From the NCBI GenBank assembly GCA_963576735.1, contig OY755188.1:3038001-3102000 (forward strand): a DNA stretch of 64,000 nucleotides. Reading direction: 5' to 3'. Position 1 is the first letter of the stretch, and each line of letters opens with the position of its first letter. This DNA is from Bedellia somnulentella (taxonomy: Eukaryota > Arthropoda > Insecta > Lepidoptera > Bedelliidae). Below are positions 22,839-33,859 of this stretch, piece after piece. The notes under the pieces were generated by a model. That model worked only from the letters and a program-made list of their open reading frames with translations. It did not search any database and was not told the DNA's origin. The position numbers and the translations under genes are program-made.

Positions 22839-23110
22839 TATATATAAATAATTGCTGTGTAGTGCCGGCTTAGAATAGCACTACCCCATTTCTTCCGGTG
22901 GGTGTAAGTTAGAGGCGACTAACGATATTGGGGCTTAAGGGATTTTTGGGCGATGCGGTTGGAGACCCATCACCAACAACCTTTATTTTACCATCTTTTC
23001 CCCACTCAACTTTCAAAAGTGGCTGAGGAATTTCTTTTTCCTTAGCTCTGGCTACCCCTTCTAGGGATTTGTAGCCGTGGGTATATGTATGTATGTATAT
23101 ATAAATAATT
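22839..23110 (+). mobile_element. SINE-A copy with target-site duplication
   Basis: Element 22854-23095, from GCTGTGTAGTGCCGGCTTAG to GCCGTGGGTATATG(TATG)n. It is flanked by the 15-bp repeat TATATATAAATAATT (22839-22853 and 23096-23110). Confidence 0.93.
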
Positions 23111-24254
23111 AGGATATCTCATATTGTCTCATTAAATGAAGTTAGTTGATTGGTGAAAAAATCTATAAAATCGTGGCTTTGTAAGATATATTTTAATTAA
23201 ACTCTCGTAAATTAACAGGTGATGGAAAAAAAAATTTAAAACATTACCTCATTACTATACCTAGAGAATACTAGGCTTAAATTCTGAAATTAATCTCTAT
23301 ACTGACCTTTCTTTTTTCTGAATAATTTTAAGGAATGTGTAATACAATTTTATTGTTTTAAATCAAGTATAACTAATACTGAACTTTAAATTATAACTTA
23401 CGGCATAGGAAAAATCAAAATAAGAAACCAAATGAATTCTAATCTTTTAGTTCAAATACATTAGTTCAAATAAGAAAATATCTGGAAATTACTGTACTTA
23501 TATTCGAGTAGGCGTGCTTTCATGAAAACATTTCAAATTAAGTGTTTAACCGGGATCTCTGACTCCACAATCGATGTCTAAAAACTCTTTGTTCACAGAA
23601 CATTATTACTGCTTTTCAGCATTCATAAAACCGTTTAGTCTGGAACCTTTCCCCTCTCGAAACTCATGAAAAGCAGGGCTTCAGCGGGGACGCTTCCTGT
23701 GTTAGCTGAGGTCAGCGTATTCTGGTTGTCTGGAACAATAGAGGTGTGAAAGGGGTTTAAAGTAAACAGTCTTTTGTCACAGAGCTCTGTACAGAGTATT
23801 GTACGGGTGGCTAAGGCTTTTGGCAAACAGATTACGCTTTTTGTGCGGTCTGAATGTAAACCGGCTGGCACATCTGCGATGATCGGAATACTTGCATAAT
23901 CTTTGTTCTTTGTTAGAAATATCGCTTCGGCTCAAATGTTAGGGATTTCTCAGGATTTGCGTGATAAGCTGGAATTCGGATCAGTTCTTTGCTTTTGTTA
24001 TGCCGTATTAAAATTGTAGGTTCGCGTGGGAATTTACTCATTAGTCGGATAATTGGAGTTATTTAAATGGCACTTGTTTAGCATGCACCCACGAATCATA
24101 GAAATAAAAGGTGGAAATCGCTAATCGTACTCACATGATAGCTTGTTCCTACTTGGTTGTATCTGCACGTTCTTTACTATGATCAAAATTGGCTCTTATC
24201 GACGACGACGTCTTACGCCTAATTAGTAAGTGACTGCCTTCAAGGGCTTTCAAG
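23111..24254. other. Unannotated; G+C-richer patch near 23630-23890
   Basis: No repeat recognised. The patch at 23630-23890 has higher G+C and a 78-codon minus-strand frame (MPAGLHSDRTKSV...) that matches no family I know. It could be a host exon, an old repeat or chance. Confidence 0.3.
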
Positions 24255-24352
24255 CTTAGAGCCAAGGTCAAGGTACAAAGGGCGATCGACAGTTTCTGCC
24301 GATTCTAATGGGAACTAATGGCGTGACTATATGGATATAGTGCATGTATGTA
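24255..24352 (+). mobile_element. LINE-L 3' end, old
   Basis: AAAGGGCGATCGACAGTTTC, CTAATGGGAACTAATGGCGT, GACTATATGG and an ATGT tail. Confidence 0.75.
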
Positions 24353-24432
24353 TGTTTGAAGAAATCTTTGATAGCTCTCCGAGGGTATACAGCAAGAGTG
24401 ATGTGTCCATTCATATCATTATAATATAATAT

Positions 24433-24598
24433 AAACTATAGGCGATAGGCCTGCCCCCTATCACGTGAGTACACTGTCCATGCAAAACTTGGGTACTCTG
24501 AACACCAGGTGACAAAGTCACGTGATGTTCAGAAGTATTAGTACCTCTGCCAACCCCTTCGGGGATATCCGGCGTGAACGTTTATGTTATGTTATAAA
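24433..24598 (+). mobile_element. SINE-B, 5'-truncated
   Basis: GGCGATAGGCCTGCCCCCTA, GTACACTGTCCATGCAAAAC, CACCAGGTGACAAAGTCACG, TGATGTTCAGAAGTATTAGT, ACCCCTTCGGGGATATCC, GGCGTGAACGTTTATGTTAT. Clean 3' half without the tRNA-like head. Confidence 0.92.
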
Positions 24599-24624
24599 CT
24601 ATGTGAAAAAAAACAGTACAAAAT

Positions 24625-24700
24625 GGTGGTATAGCACAAGGCCTCAAATGAGGGAAGTATGGGTTCGAATACGATTGCCGACCTGTGCCGTTCATGAACT
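24625..24700 (+). repeat. tRNA-like SINE head, unassigned
   Basis: GTGGTATAGCACAAGGCC followed at tRNA-like distance by GGGTTCGAATACGA (B-box-like). Probably the head of another tRNA-derived SINE; the body is not recognised. Not a complete tRNA gene. Confidence 0.4.
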
Positions 24701-24811
24701 ATTATTTTTAATAGTTAAGTATTTCTTAAGGTACTTACATAGTCATGAGCTTCAAAATAGTCAAGTGACAAGGTTTTCGCTTAAAGTGCTGTATCCCGGA
24801 AATACTCTGTA

Positions 24812-24862
24812 AACCTGGTCACACAATGTCACGTGATCTAGTATTTCTGCCATCCCTTTGAT
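24812..24862 (+). mobile_element. SINE-B relic
   Basis: CTGGTCACACAATGTCACGT, GATCTAGTATTTCTGCCATC: old 3' part of SINE-B. Confidence 0.5.
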
Positions 24863-25563
24863 CTTCACAGTTATCATTAAAGCGATCTTTGCTTTTATCT
24901 ACAATAAAATGTCTGTGCAAATAGAAAACATGGTAATACCCTCTGTCCCCTAATTTATTCTATCAACGAATTATTTGTTTTGTTCCCGAAAATGCTGCTA
25001 AATGGCCCCTCTTATGGTTTTCCTTAACGTGTTTACGGAAAATATATTATTATTATGCAACATTGCACTTAGGGAGTTTTGTATAGAATTCTTTGGAGAG
25101 CAGCTGTCCAAGGGTGAGAGCGAGGGGTAAGGGGCGTCCCATATGTGGAACCACCCTCTTGATTACGGATTTAGACAGAAAAAAATTACTTAATGCGATG
25201 TTCCTGCGATGGGTGAGGACTATCTCAGAATTTATTGCGGGTTTTACTTTTTACCAGATTTTTTATTGTTGTCGGCGTGTAATGTATGTTTCGAATTACT
25301 GCAGGGATTTGAATTGGTTTTAGCAACTTTGCTGGTTTAATTTGAATTAACGGTTTTTTTACATGAGTGATATATTGGGTTTTGTGGTTAGGTGTTGAAT
25401 GGCCGCGAATGATCTTTGTGGTAGAAGAAAATACTATTGATTTATTGTTATGAGTGAGACAAAAAATATAAATATATGCTCTTGTCCAGTAACTAGATAT
25501 GTTGAGAGAAATCTTTTATTTCTCTACTCATTTAATTTAACGATCTAATACTCTAATTGTGTG
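24863..25563. other. No recognisable feature
   Basis: A 76-codon plus-strand frame at 25093-25323 has no known motif. Confidence 0.4.
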
Positions 25564-25663
25564 AACGCCCTTAAAGCCCCAATACCATTAGTCGCCTTTT
25601 ACGTACACCCACTGGAAGAAATGAGGTAGTGCTATTCTAAGCCGACACTACACAGCAATATTT
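25564..25663 (-). mobile_element. SINE-A 5' half
   Basis: CCCTTAAAGCCCCAATACCA ... CTAAGCCGACACTACACAGC; the 3' half is absent. Confidence 0.9.
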
Positions 25664-25751
25664 ATTAAAAAATATACATTTTGACTTTGACTTGAATTTG
25701 AAATCATTTTATAGTTTTTCTTTTATTATGACTAGGTAGATACAGCAAAAA

Positions 25752-25871
25752 GGCAGTCGTCCGAAGTATGAGGAATAAAAGAGCATGTATGAAAATATTG
25801 ATAAATGTAACTGAAGCTGGAGAGATTTGCCAGAATTGTATAAAGTGGCGATCGATAGTCTCAGCCTATGT
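25752..25871 (+). mobile_element. LINE-L 3' end, last bases lost
   Basis: GGAATAAAAGAGCATGTATG ... GTATAAAGTGGCGATCGATA, GTCTCAGCCTA; stops before the hairpin. Confidence 0.85.
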
Positions 25872-26398
25872 GTGAACTTGTAACTCCTAGAAATGAATTA
25901 TACTTTTTGTATTGATAAAACTTTGTTTTGCAAAATTAAGTTTGTTATATTAGCTAGTAAAATTAAACATTTTCGTGCTTCAAACAAAACTTTTCCGAAA
26001 ATCGATCCTGACGACATTTGGTCAGTATGTTCAGTCGGTCTGTAAATGTAAAATATTTTATTTATTATACTTTTTTTACCGAGTTTCTATTATTTTAGGT
26101 GTGTTTTTTCATGACAAAACCACGTTTGCCGGAGCAACTCATTTCAAATACAAAATTATGATTTTGTGAAGCTTGACCGATATTTCCATAAATGTAATGC
26201 TATGTTTTTATTAGTTTGTCTATATTTTACTATGTTGTTATTCCCACGCTTAATTCAGCAACGGTTTTTATTGATGTTTTGTAAGTTGTGTCAACGTTTG
26301 AGTGTTATATGCTTGTGTTATTGTGGGCACATCAAATTGTTATAAATACATGTAAAACCGTTACGGAACGTTGTTGTATAAAAATGATTTAGTACCGA
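25872..26398. other. No recognisable feature
   Basis: A+T-rich; the 64-codon frame at 25975-26169 is not supported. Confidence 0.4.
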
Positions 26399-26585
26399 GT
26401 TTGACCATTATGAAGAATAGGTGTCCGCAGTATGAAGAATAAAAGAGCATGTATGAAAAGATTGATGAATGTAAACGAAGCCAGAGAGGTTTGCCAGGAT
26501 CGTACAAAGTGGCGATCGATAGTCTCTGCCTACCCCAATGGGAACTAACGGCGTGAGAATATGTATGTATGTATGTTTGACCATT
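26399..26585 (+). mobile_element. LINE-L 3' end with target-site duplication
   Basis: Element 26410-26574, flanked by the 11-bp repeat GTTTGACCATT (26399-26409 and 26575-26585). It runs GAATAAAAGAGCATGTATGA ... CTACCCCAATGGGAACTAAC, GGCGTGAGAATATG(TATG)n. A clean short copy with an (ATGT)n tail. Confidence 0.93.
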
Positions 26586-26644
26586 CTCTAACTATGTGCT
26601 GCACATAAAAAATTGACATATTACAAATGGTTATCTGCACACAT

Positions 26645-26755
26645 ACATGCTCTCTGAATGATGCTATTAGTTCCTATTAGTCGGCAGAGACCATCAAGTA
26701 ACAATTTGTACCACCCTGAGTTCCCTCTGCAGCTTCGACTACATTTATTTTGCAT
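26645..26755 (-). mobile_element. LINE-L 3' relic
   Basis: CTATTAGTTCCTATTAGTCG, GCAGAGACCATCAAGTAAC, TTTGTACCACCCTGAGTTCC: complement of a decayed LINE-L end. Confidence 0.55.
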
Positions 26756-28319
26756 TCTAGGAACTCATTTTTGTTTTAAATGAGGTCTATTTGCATTTTG
26801 TTCATATATTTAATGTAAAAGTTCCTTTTTATTTTTTATTAATAATACACAATCGCGACCCACCCATATTTAAAATATTTCTCTTAGAAAGAGACTCTAA
26901 CATCAGCACTAAATTATCAATTAATAAAACCAATAATTACTCAAACAGCAATATGTTACCAACATGAGATTTTGTTCGAACTCCTAGATCACGTATACTA
27001 GTAATAGTAAACGAATAAACTACACCGAAAGAGTCCTTCCGAGCTGGATAACAGCTGTTGCAAAGACTTATAACCGTTATATTGTGAGCTCCAACATTTC
27101 TTAAGTAGCTAGCGGACCTATTATGTTTAGTCTCTCGCTATCTGATGAAGATTACTGGTTTGAAGTGCGGTACGGTTGGGGAGATAATGAAGTAAAATAC
27201 ACAAAAAAATATTTGTGCTATTTCTTATTTAGTAGTATAAAGATTTAGAGTATCACTTGGAATTGAAATGCTGCTTTAATTAAATTTTACATTTACAGCT
27301 CTTTTACACATACTTGTACCTCTACATCATTGTACTCATGCATATTTTAGATAGGTTCAAGGTAAATTATTTAAAGTATAAACAATTTGTTTTCAGTTTA
27401 TCCTTGAAAAAAATCGAATTACTTGTCTGTTACAGAAGGAAAAGACATTTTTACTACTATAGCAAAAAAATAATAATAATATAGATACCGTCCGACATCC
27501 AATCAACTAATCAACTCGTCAGGGCGTCGATTTTTTGCTAAAGTTAGTTCGGTAACAAAACACGCAGCTTTCCAATCAATTACCAAATAAATTCACATAC
27601 AATTCGCTAGTTTCTTCACGTAATAAGGCGGTGTACAATATGAACGTTAAAGAAGCGAAAGAGTCGAGGGGTCAATATTGCCTGGTGTGGCGTATGGAGG
27701 GTTAAAACACGAGAGGGTCGATTGTACCACGTGGTAGGACCCCCAGCGTCGCACCGACACACCAACGGACAAGTGATTTAATGACTTATTTCGAATTTTA
27801 CTGTTTGTTCTTTTTTTAAAAGTTAAGTTCTAAAATGGAATGTTAAATATTCTCGATTCTTTGTATTCGATTGATTGTTCGATCCGAGTGAAGTGAAATG
27901 TAGTAATTATAGTTATTATGTCTGGAATTCGGTTTGAGTTTTTGTGTTTCGACCCGGTTTCGAGTAAGTTAAAAGCAGTTTTCTTGTGACTCATATTTTG
28001 GTGACACTTTAAACAAATTCTGAGGTAATCGAGTTAATAATGTTATAGCCATTTTATTTCCAAAGTAACTAATAAAATAAAGTTTTATATAGCCGAATAT
28101 TACACAATCTCGACAATTGGATAGAAGAATCTTATAGATAGAAAGTAACTGAATTTCTTCTTTGTAACTGAATTTTAAAAACGTTCTTAATTATTATTTC
28201 TCATGTTTGTCATTTTAGCTGTACCTAAGTTGTCGACTGATTTAAAAAAAGAAAGATAGAATGAAAGACATTTATTTCCTGTACAGGAGGAGCAAATTGA
28301 ATAAAAAAAACTTTATTAA
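26756..28319. other. Unannotated; CpG-richer patch near 27620-27790
   Basis: No repeat recognised. The patch at 27620-27790 (GAGTCGAGGGGTCAATATTG ... CCCAGCGTCGCACCGACAC) is clearly richer in G+C and CpG than the rest. No open frame supports a gene there. Confidence 0.3.
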
Positions 28320-28364
28320 AAACATACATACATACATATACTCACGGCGATAAATCCCTGTAAG
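28320..28364 (-). mobile_element. SINE-A 3' end only
   Basis: (ACAT)n then ATACTCACGGCGATAAATCC, CTGTAAG; truncated at once. Confidence 0.8.
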
Positions 28365-28365
28365 A

Positions 28366-28450
28366 TATCCTTTCAGAATTAAAATTTGAGTTAAAGTCTA
28401 GTAGTAGTATATGATTTATTTTTTCTTTGCTATTATATAGTACACCTAAT
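28366..28450 (+). repeat. Inverted repeat, left arm
   Basis: ATCCTTTCAGAATTAAAATT ... GTAGTAGTATATGATTTATT ... ATATAGTACACCTAAT. About 90% identical, inverted, to 29357-29440. The pair spans about 1.08 kb that now contains SINE-A and LINE-L copies; it could be the ends of an old DNA transposon or an inverted duplication. Confidence 0.75.
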
Positions 28451-28704
28451 ACATACATATATACATACATATACTCACGGCTATAAATCCCTTTAAGGGG
28501 TAGCCAGAGCTAGGGAATTAGAAATTCCTCAGCCACTTTTGGAAAGTTGTGTGGGGAAAAGATGGTAAAATAAAGGTTGTTGGTGATGGGTCTCCAACCG
28601 CATCGCCCAAAAATCCCTTAAAGCCCAAATACCATTAGTCGCCTTTTACGTAAACCCACTGGAAGAAATGGGGTAGTGCTATTCTAAGCCGACACTGCAC
28701 AGCA
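28451..28704 (-). mobile_element. SINE-A copy, full length
   Basis: Starts with (ATAC)n and CATATACTCACGGCTATAAA; ends CTAAGCCGACACTGCACAGC. Its 5' half belongs to the duplicated block. Confidence 0.93.
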
Positions 28705-28899
28705 ATATTTATTAAAAAATATACATTTTGACTTTGATTTGACTTTTATTATGACTAGGTTGATACAGCAAAAAGGCAGGCGTCCGAAGTATGAGGAATA
28801 AAAGAGCATGTATGGAAATATTGATAAATGTAACTCAAGCTGGAGAGATTTGCCAGAATTGTATAAAGTGGCGATCGATAGTCTCAGCCTACCCCAATG
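28617..28899. repeat. Duplicated block, copy 2
   Basis: Partner of 25564-25871. This copy retains the whole SINE-A on its left and the complete LINE-L end on its right, so it is closer to the ancestral arrangement. Confidence 0.85.
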
Positions 28900-28928
28900 G
28901 AAAATAATGGCGTGAGTATATGTATGGT
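28770..28928 (+). mobile_element. LINE-L 3' end
   Basis: GGCGTCCGAAGTATGAGGAA ... CTACCCCAATGGAAAATAAT, GGCGTGAGTATATGTATG. Confidence 0.88.
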
Positions 28929-29356
28929 GGTATTATACAGCAAAAGTTAAGGTCACTTTCAGTCTATTTTGCTTTATCCCTGAAGATTATTTGAGCATTA
29001 TTTATCTGTGCTATTATTATTGCAGCCGACGACACACCTCCATTGCCAAGTGATATCTAGATTTGTTGCATCTGTATTCTGCAGCTGTAAGCGTATTTTT
29101 GTGTAAATACCTCATCAATTGTATATTGTACGAGTACATTTATATTCGTTGAAAAGTACTTACTATATTGTACTCACGACTATTATCCAGAAGAAGGGTG
29201 AAATAGTTTTGGGATAAAAATAACTTGATAGGACAAGTGAAGGAAACTAGGAAAGGATATGTAGTAAAAGCATTATTATTGATGAATTTCTAACTTAATT
29301 TGCCAATAACAAGCTCCAGACCTCATAAACTTAGAAAGAAACTTTTTATCTCGAAG
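28929..29356. other. No recognisable feature
   Basis: A+T-rich DNA between the inverted-repeat arms. Confidence 0.4.
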
Positions 29357-29440
29357 ATTAGGTGTACTATATAATACCAAAGATAAAATAAATCATATAC
29401 TACTACTAGACTCGAACTCAAATTTTAATTCTGATAGGAT
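29357..29440 (-). repeat. Inverted repeat, right arm
   Basis: ATTAGGTGTACTATATAATA ... AATCATATACTACTACTAGA ... AATTTTAATTCTGATAGGAT; complement of 28366-28450. Confidence 0.75.
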
Positions 29441-29447
29441 TCAACTA

Positions 29448-29500
29448 CTCACTTCTCTAGTTCCAATTGGGGTAGGTAGAGACTATCGATATATACGTAA
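29448..29500 (-). mobile_element. LINE-L 3' relic
   Basis: ACTCACTTCTCTAGTTCCAA, TTGGGGTAGGTAGAGACTAT, CGAT. Confidence 0.65.
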
Positions 29501-30567
29501 CCTGCTACGATTAAACTATCTTTTCTTAAAATAAATCTAAAACTATGTTTACGAAACACTTCACAAAACAGACACGTACCACAAAACCTAGAACAAGATA
29601 CAATCATATCATATTTTTGGTTACATCATCATGATAACACTATGTCAAACTAAAATAACCCTTATGCTGTAAATATTAAGGTTTCCAAGGTGAGTCAATG
29701 TTGTGTTAACTGAAATTGTGAATCAGAACAGAACTGACTGTTAAGGAAAACACGCACCTGACTTGCCGATTAACGAGTAATATCAGGCTCAGTATCAGGG
29801 ACTAAATGTACGCCGTATGTTCGCAAAAGTATGGCTTAAGAAGTTATTCTTGTAGAAATCACATCACATTTCATTGTTCTTTTCTACAAAGTACCCACAT
29901 TTGGTCTATGTATTCAGTTTTACACTCCCGTGAAAATCTGTCATATGACTGTATGAAAAATCCCTTAAGAACTTTTGCCTCACTATCAAAACTCAAGAAA
30001 AAAGGTGGGTGTTTATGTTATGTAAAATATGTACATGTGTTATTCTAAGCTAACACCATGCGATTTAATGATGTTAATGAAACACACAAGAAACACAGTG
30101 AAAGTAACTCGTTACAAAATTTCGGAAAAACTGGTAAAATATAAAATGATTTTAACTTTGGGGAGAGATGTTATTGATTTTATATGCATAAAACAAAAGT
30201 TCAAACCAGGGTGGTTCTGTAGATGTAGAGCTTCGGACAGAGATGTGTGGGCTCAAAATTGCCCAGCAGTAAGCAATTTGGTGTTTTTTTTTTAACAACA
30301 ATATAAACTAAATAAAAAGTAAAAAAAAAACCATAAACGCGACTGAAGCTTGATTTGCATCCCATTTTTAGGGGTCAGCGTTTTATCTTTTCAAATCATC
30401 TTGTAACGTAATCATCACCTCATGTAGAGCGTAAAATGTTACATTTCTAACATGCTTCTAAAATTATTTTTTTGTGTTTACTCGACTGTTAATAATGATT
30501 TTGCCTCGTAGTATATTTTTCAACTCATAAAGAAAGATGATATGGACTAGATTTTATTAAACACACG
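29501..30567. other. No recognisable feature
   Basis: Two plus-strand frames of 80 and 88 codons (29806-30048, 30029-30295) show no motif I know. Confidence 0.4.
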
Positions 30568-30936
30568 TGGTAATGATAGCCCAGTGGGTAGAACACTCGG
30601 TTATCGTGCAAACGACTAGTGTTCGAATCCTGGGTCGGGCCTACACCAATTTGTCTTTTCTAAAGTCATATGTGTGGTTAATTTATCATGGTTGTTAACG
30701 GTGAGGGAAAACATCGTGAGGAAACCCACATGGCTAAGTTGTACTTAGTCATGTGACAATGTATTCGTACAAAAACGGCGATAGGCCTGCCCCCTATCAC
30801 GTGAGTACACTGTCCATGCAAAACGTGGGTACTCTTAACACCAGGTGACAAAGTCACGTGATGTTCAGAAGTATTAGTACCTCTGCCAACCCCTTCGGGG
30901 ATATTCGGCGTGAACGTTTATGTTATGTTATGGTAA
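30568..30936 (+). mobile_element. SINE-B, full length
   Basis: Begins GATAGCCCAGTGGGTAGAAC (A-box-like), with GTGTTCGAATCCTGGG (B-box-like) at tRNA spacing, then the common body and ACCCCTTCGGGGATATTC, GGCGTGAACGTTTATGTTAT. A short possible target-site duplication TGGTAAT lies on both sides (30568-30574, 30930-30936). The head is tRNA-derived by its two promoter boxes; I cannot name the parent tRNA. Confidence 0.93.
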
Positions 30937-31797
30937 TCTGAATTTGAAGTTATTTCTGATGTTGCCAAGTGGCGTAGAGTAGGAATACTCTCGTTAAAAA
31001 ATGAGAGGGAGAGAGGTCCCTGTTTTCCTTAATAGGAATAAAAAGGACGAGCATAAGACATAAAGTAAGTATACATGTCTGGTGATGTATAGCCCATATA
31101 TGTCCTCACCGACCGAGGGACTCCAGCCAAACCAAAATAGGGATATTTTAGCCATAAATAATCACGTAAGCCGTAAACATATTTCTGGTTGGCAGACTAT
31201 CTTCTATTATTAGTCTGCGATCCCACACTGGACTAGCGTTGTGCACGTGGTCTAACCATTCGATTCAGAGTAGGCTCGAGACCCCTACCTTCTTATATCA
31301 GATTCATCAACCTTTATTTGGCAATGTATCCTCTGTGAATTAACAAAAACGAGTGGTTAGTTGATTCTAAAGTTCTGGACACAAGTTTTTACCCATTTTT
31401 ACCCGGAGCAAAAAGTTTTATACCTGAACATTACGGTACCTACTATAAACACTTACACAGCCTTACAGAGCATGTTCGAAAGTAATCGTTACCATGGTTT
31501 ATTAACTGAGCTCGACTGTACCTTGTCCACTAATATTTCCTATCGATAGCGATTTGATATATAAACTGCGAAAGTAGTTATCTATGGATCTAGGAGTCGA
31601 AGCCTGGGAACTAGAACCTGTTTGGGAAACAGCAACAGCCTTTGTTAAGTGGCTGTACTTACTAGTAAACTCACGACCTCTCGCTGCCTTGAGAAATGTT
31701 AATGTTTGTTGGTTTTATCTAGCAACTGTCTACCTCGTGGTTGTTAATTAGGATGTGGATTCGGGTTATTACGTGCGGGGTTGTAAAGATTCTTAGT
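30937..31797. other. No recognisable feature
   Basis: No supported gene or repeat. Confidence 0.4.
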
Positions 31798-32012
31798 CTT
31801 AGGATCATACTTACTTACTAACTTATACACACGCCCATTATTCCCATTGGGGTAGGCAGACACTATCGAGCGCCACTTAGTACGATCTTGACAAACCTCT
31901 CTTGCTTCCCTTACATTCATTATCCTTTTCATACATGCTCTTTTATTCTTCTCACTTGGAACCCCCGCCTTTATAAGAACGTTTTCTATCTGGTCAAGAA
32001 CCTTAGGATCAT
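31798..32012 (-). mobile_element. LINE-L copy, 5'-truncated, with target-site duplication
   Basis: Element 31809-32001, flanked by the 11-bp repeat CTTAGGATCAT (31798-31808 and 32002-32012). Its tail, read as acttacttactaac, is of the (AAGT)n type, like the copies at 8939 and 53289. It encodes LDQIENVLIKAG, NKRACMKRIMNVREAREVCQ, DRTKWRSIVSAYPNG without a stop: the C-terminal end of the reverse transcriptase. Confidence 0.93.
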
Positions 32013-33563
32013 CTACCAATTTTAAGTCCTTGGAGATATGGATAGATAGAAAAGTGATATATGAAGTAAATGTAGGTGTAAATGGAAGTTGTGGTACGTT
32101 TTGAAAGCGTTAAACAAAGGCTTCTCACAACATATACTGCAAATTCAAACATTAAAAATGAGTACAAAATATTTCGCGAGTGTATCGGGTTGTGCGGTAC
32201 ACCACAAAAAAACGTCAAGTCATATCCAAACTGTGACTTTCTTGAAATTATATGTTAAAGCCAATCACGCATTTAAAAACGAGATCACAATCTAGATCGC
32301 AAAGTGTAACTGTCAAAGTGACAGCTTTCTTCGCCGCCATTTTGCCGAAAGGTCAGCGGTCGTTGATCCGCTCGCCATTTCTCCGGCGAAATATTTGACA
32401 TTCTTACAGCTTGGACGTGACATTGAATAGCCTTAGCCTTCGCTGCGTTTAATTGGTTTAAGCGGTTTATTTAAGAGCTTTTTCTCACATATTTTATTCT
32501 CGCACTGTATTTCCGTCTAATGACTTCTTAATGCTTTATTCTTCCCACGGGTGACGTAGACTATTTGGTTGGGACGCGTCGATACTGCACTATATCAAAG
32601 TTACCATGACGTTTTACTAGTAAACTCTCTTTAACCTGTTTGTATGAGTTGAGATTTCACAACTTAAACAATGTCTTATGGAGTCAATATTGATTCATAT
32701 CACTTTAGTGTAAAGTATTTGGCTAATATCATTTATCAGTTAACTTTAGCTTGCCTTAGATTGTAGATATATCCCCCGTTTGATATGTCAAAAGTGACGA
32801 CAAATTAAGTTAAATATACAGCTTTTACCACTCCCTTTATGGGTATACAACAGTCGTGAGGTTATGTACGTCAGTCTCACATGTTACAGATGTTATCAAG
32901 CATTTCGTGAATACGTATTAAAAACTAAGAGGAGGTATTTATTTAGTCCGACCTATTTTAATTATATAGGTAGTTGTTTGTTTTGGTGCTTGCATTTCTT
33001 TAAAGTTGAAAGGTGGTGATTTCCGTAATAACCATTTATAAAATTAATTTATTTTAGTCATCATTATATGGAAATATCTAATAGTATGATACAAATAGAT
33101 TAAAAAAAGAAATTCCTTATTGTGAATCATAATTCAATCATAATTAAAGCATTTTACTGGTATTCTGTTATTGAATAGAAGTACATTTACATTATAAGTC
33201 TTTCATTATATTCTATTAAAAATTTTTTTGTTTAATAAAGAATTACTATTATTTATGTGCTTACACCAACCAAAAGTTTTCATCCAAAATTCTCAAGGTA
33301 GTAAATGCTGACCATTTCTACCCCATAAACTACTTTATAGGCGTTTAGCTAACCTCGAGTCATGACCTTCTAACAATCATAATCTACTGAAACATACGGC
33401 CAATTCGTTACACCAAAGCCTCCCGGCTAATAACCTTATTTAAGTAATGTTTGATACATGGTATAGTAGGCTGTGCCGGTAGGTGGGCGCACGGCCTTAG
33501 GGTGACTCATTCGTGTTTATATTTACTTTCAACAGTACTGTGATTTTGTGATTGTGCACTCGT
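32013..33563. other. Unannotated; CpG-rich patch near 32300-32420
   Basis: The patch contains TTCGCCGCCATTTTGCCG (on the other strand AAAATGGCGGC, a YY1-like promoter motif), GTCAAAGTGACAG and TCCGGCGAAATATTTGACA. Such sequence is seen near insect housekeeping gene starts, so a promoter is possible, but no coding exon is visible on either side. Confidence 0.3.
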
Positions 33564-33772
33564 GCTGTGTAACTGGGTAGTGTCGGGTTAGAATAACACT
33601 GACCCGTTAAGTCTGGAGGGATTTTGGGGTTTTAAGTGATTGTTGATGTGGCTGGAGACCGACCGGTTAAAAACCCTCCTTTATTTTACAATGTTTTTCT
33701 CATTTATGTTCCAAAAGTGGTTTAGGAATTTCGAATGAAGCTCTGACTACCCATTTTCGTGGAATTCATAGC
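33564..33772 (+). mobile_element. SINE-A copy, old
   Basis: GGGTAGTGTCGGGTTAGAAT ... GATGTGGCTGGAGACC ... GTTCCAAAAGTGGTTTAGGA ... GCTCTGACTACCC. Ends without the GTGAG tail. Confidence 0.82.
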
Positions 33773-33780
33773 AAAGACAA

Positions 33781-33859
33781 TTCTCTAAGTCGTCTCATAC
33801 GAAACCCACCACGGTTAGCAAATGAGTTGGTACTATTCTAACCCATCACTTCACAGCTG
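33781..33859 (-). mobile_element. SINE-A 5' part, inverted
   Basis: CTAAGTCGTCTCATACG, AAACCCACCACGG, GGTACTATTCTAACCCATCA, CTTCACAGCTG. Adjoins the previous copy in opposite orientation. Confidence 0.7.

Larger units (their letters stand above)
25564..25871. repeat. Duplicated block, copy 1 (SINE-A 5' half + spacer + LINE-L end)
   Basis: The same order, with the same private spacer (CAATATTTATTAAAAAATAT, ACATTTTGACTTTGA.TTGA, TTTTATTATGACTAGGT.GA, TACAGCAAAAAGGCAG), occurs at 28617-28899. Because the SINE-A/spacer/LINE-L junctions are shared, this is one ancestral composite that was later copied, not two independent sets of insertions. Confidence 0.85.

Noticed and set aside
30575..30640. 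tRNA gene
   Set aside because: A and B boxes are present, but acceptor-stem pairing fails and the sequence continues into the SINE-B body; the same head occurs at 11258 and 63449 with the same body.
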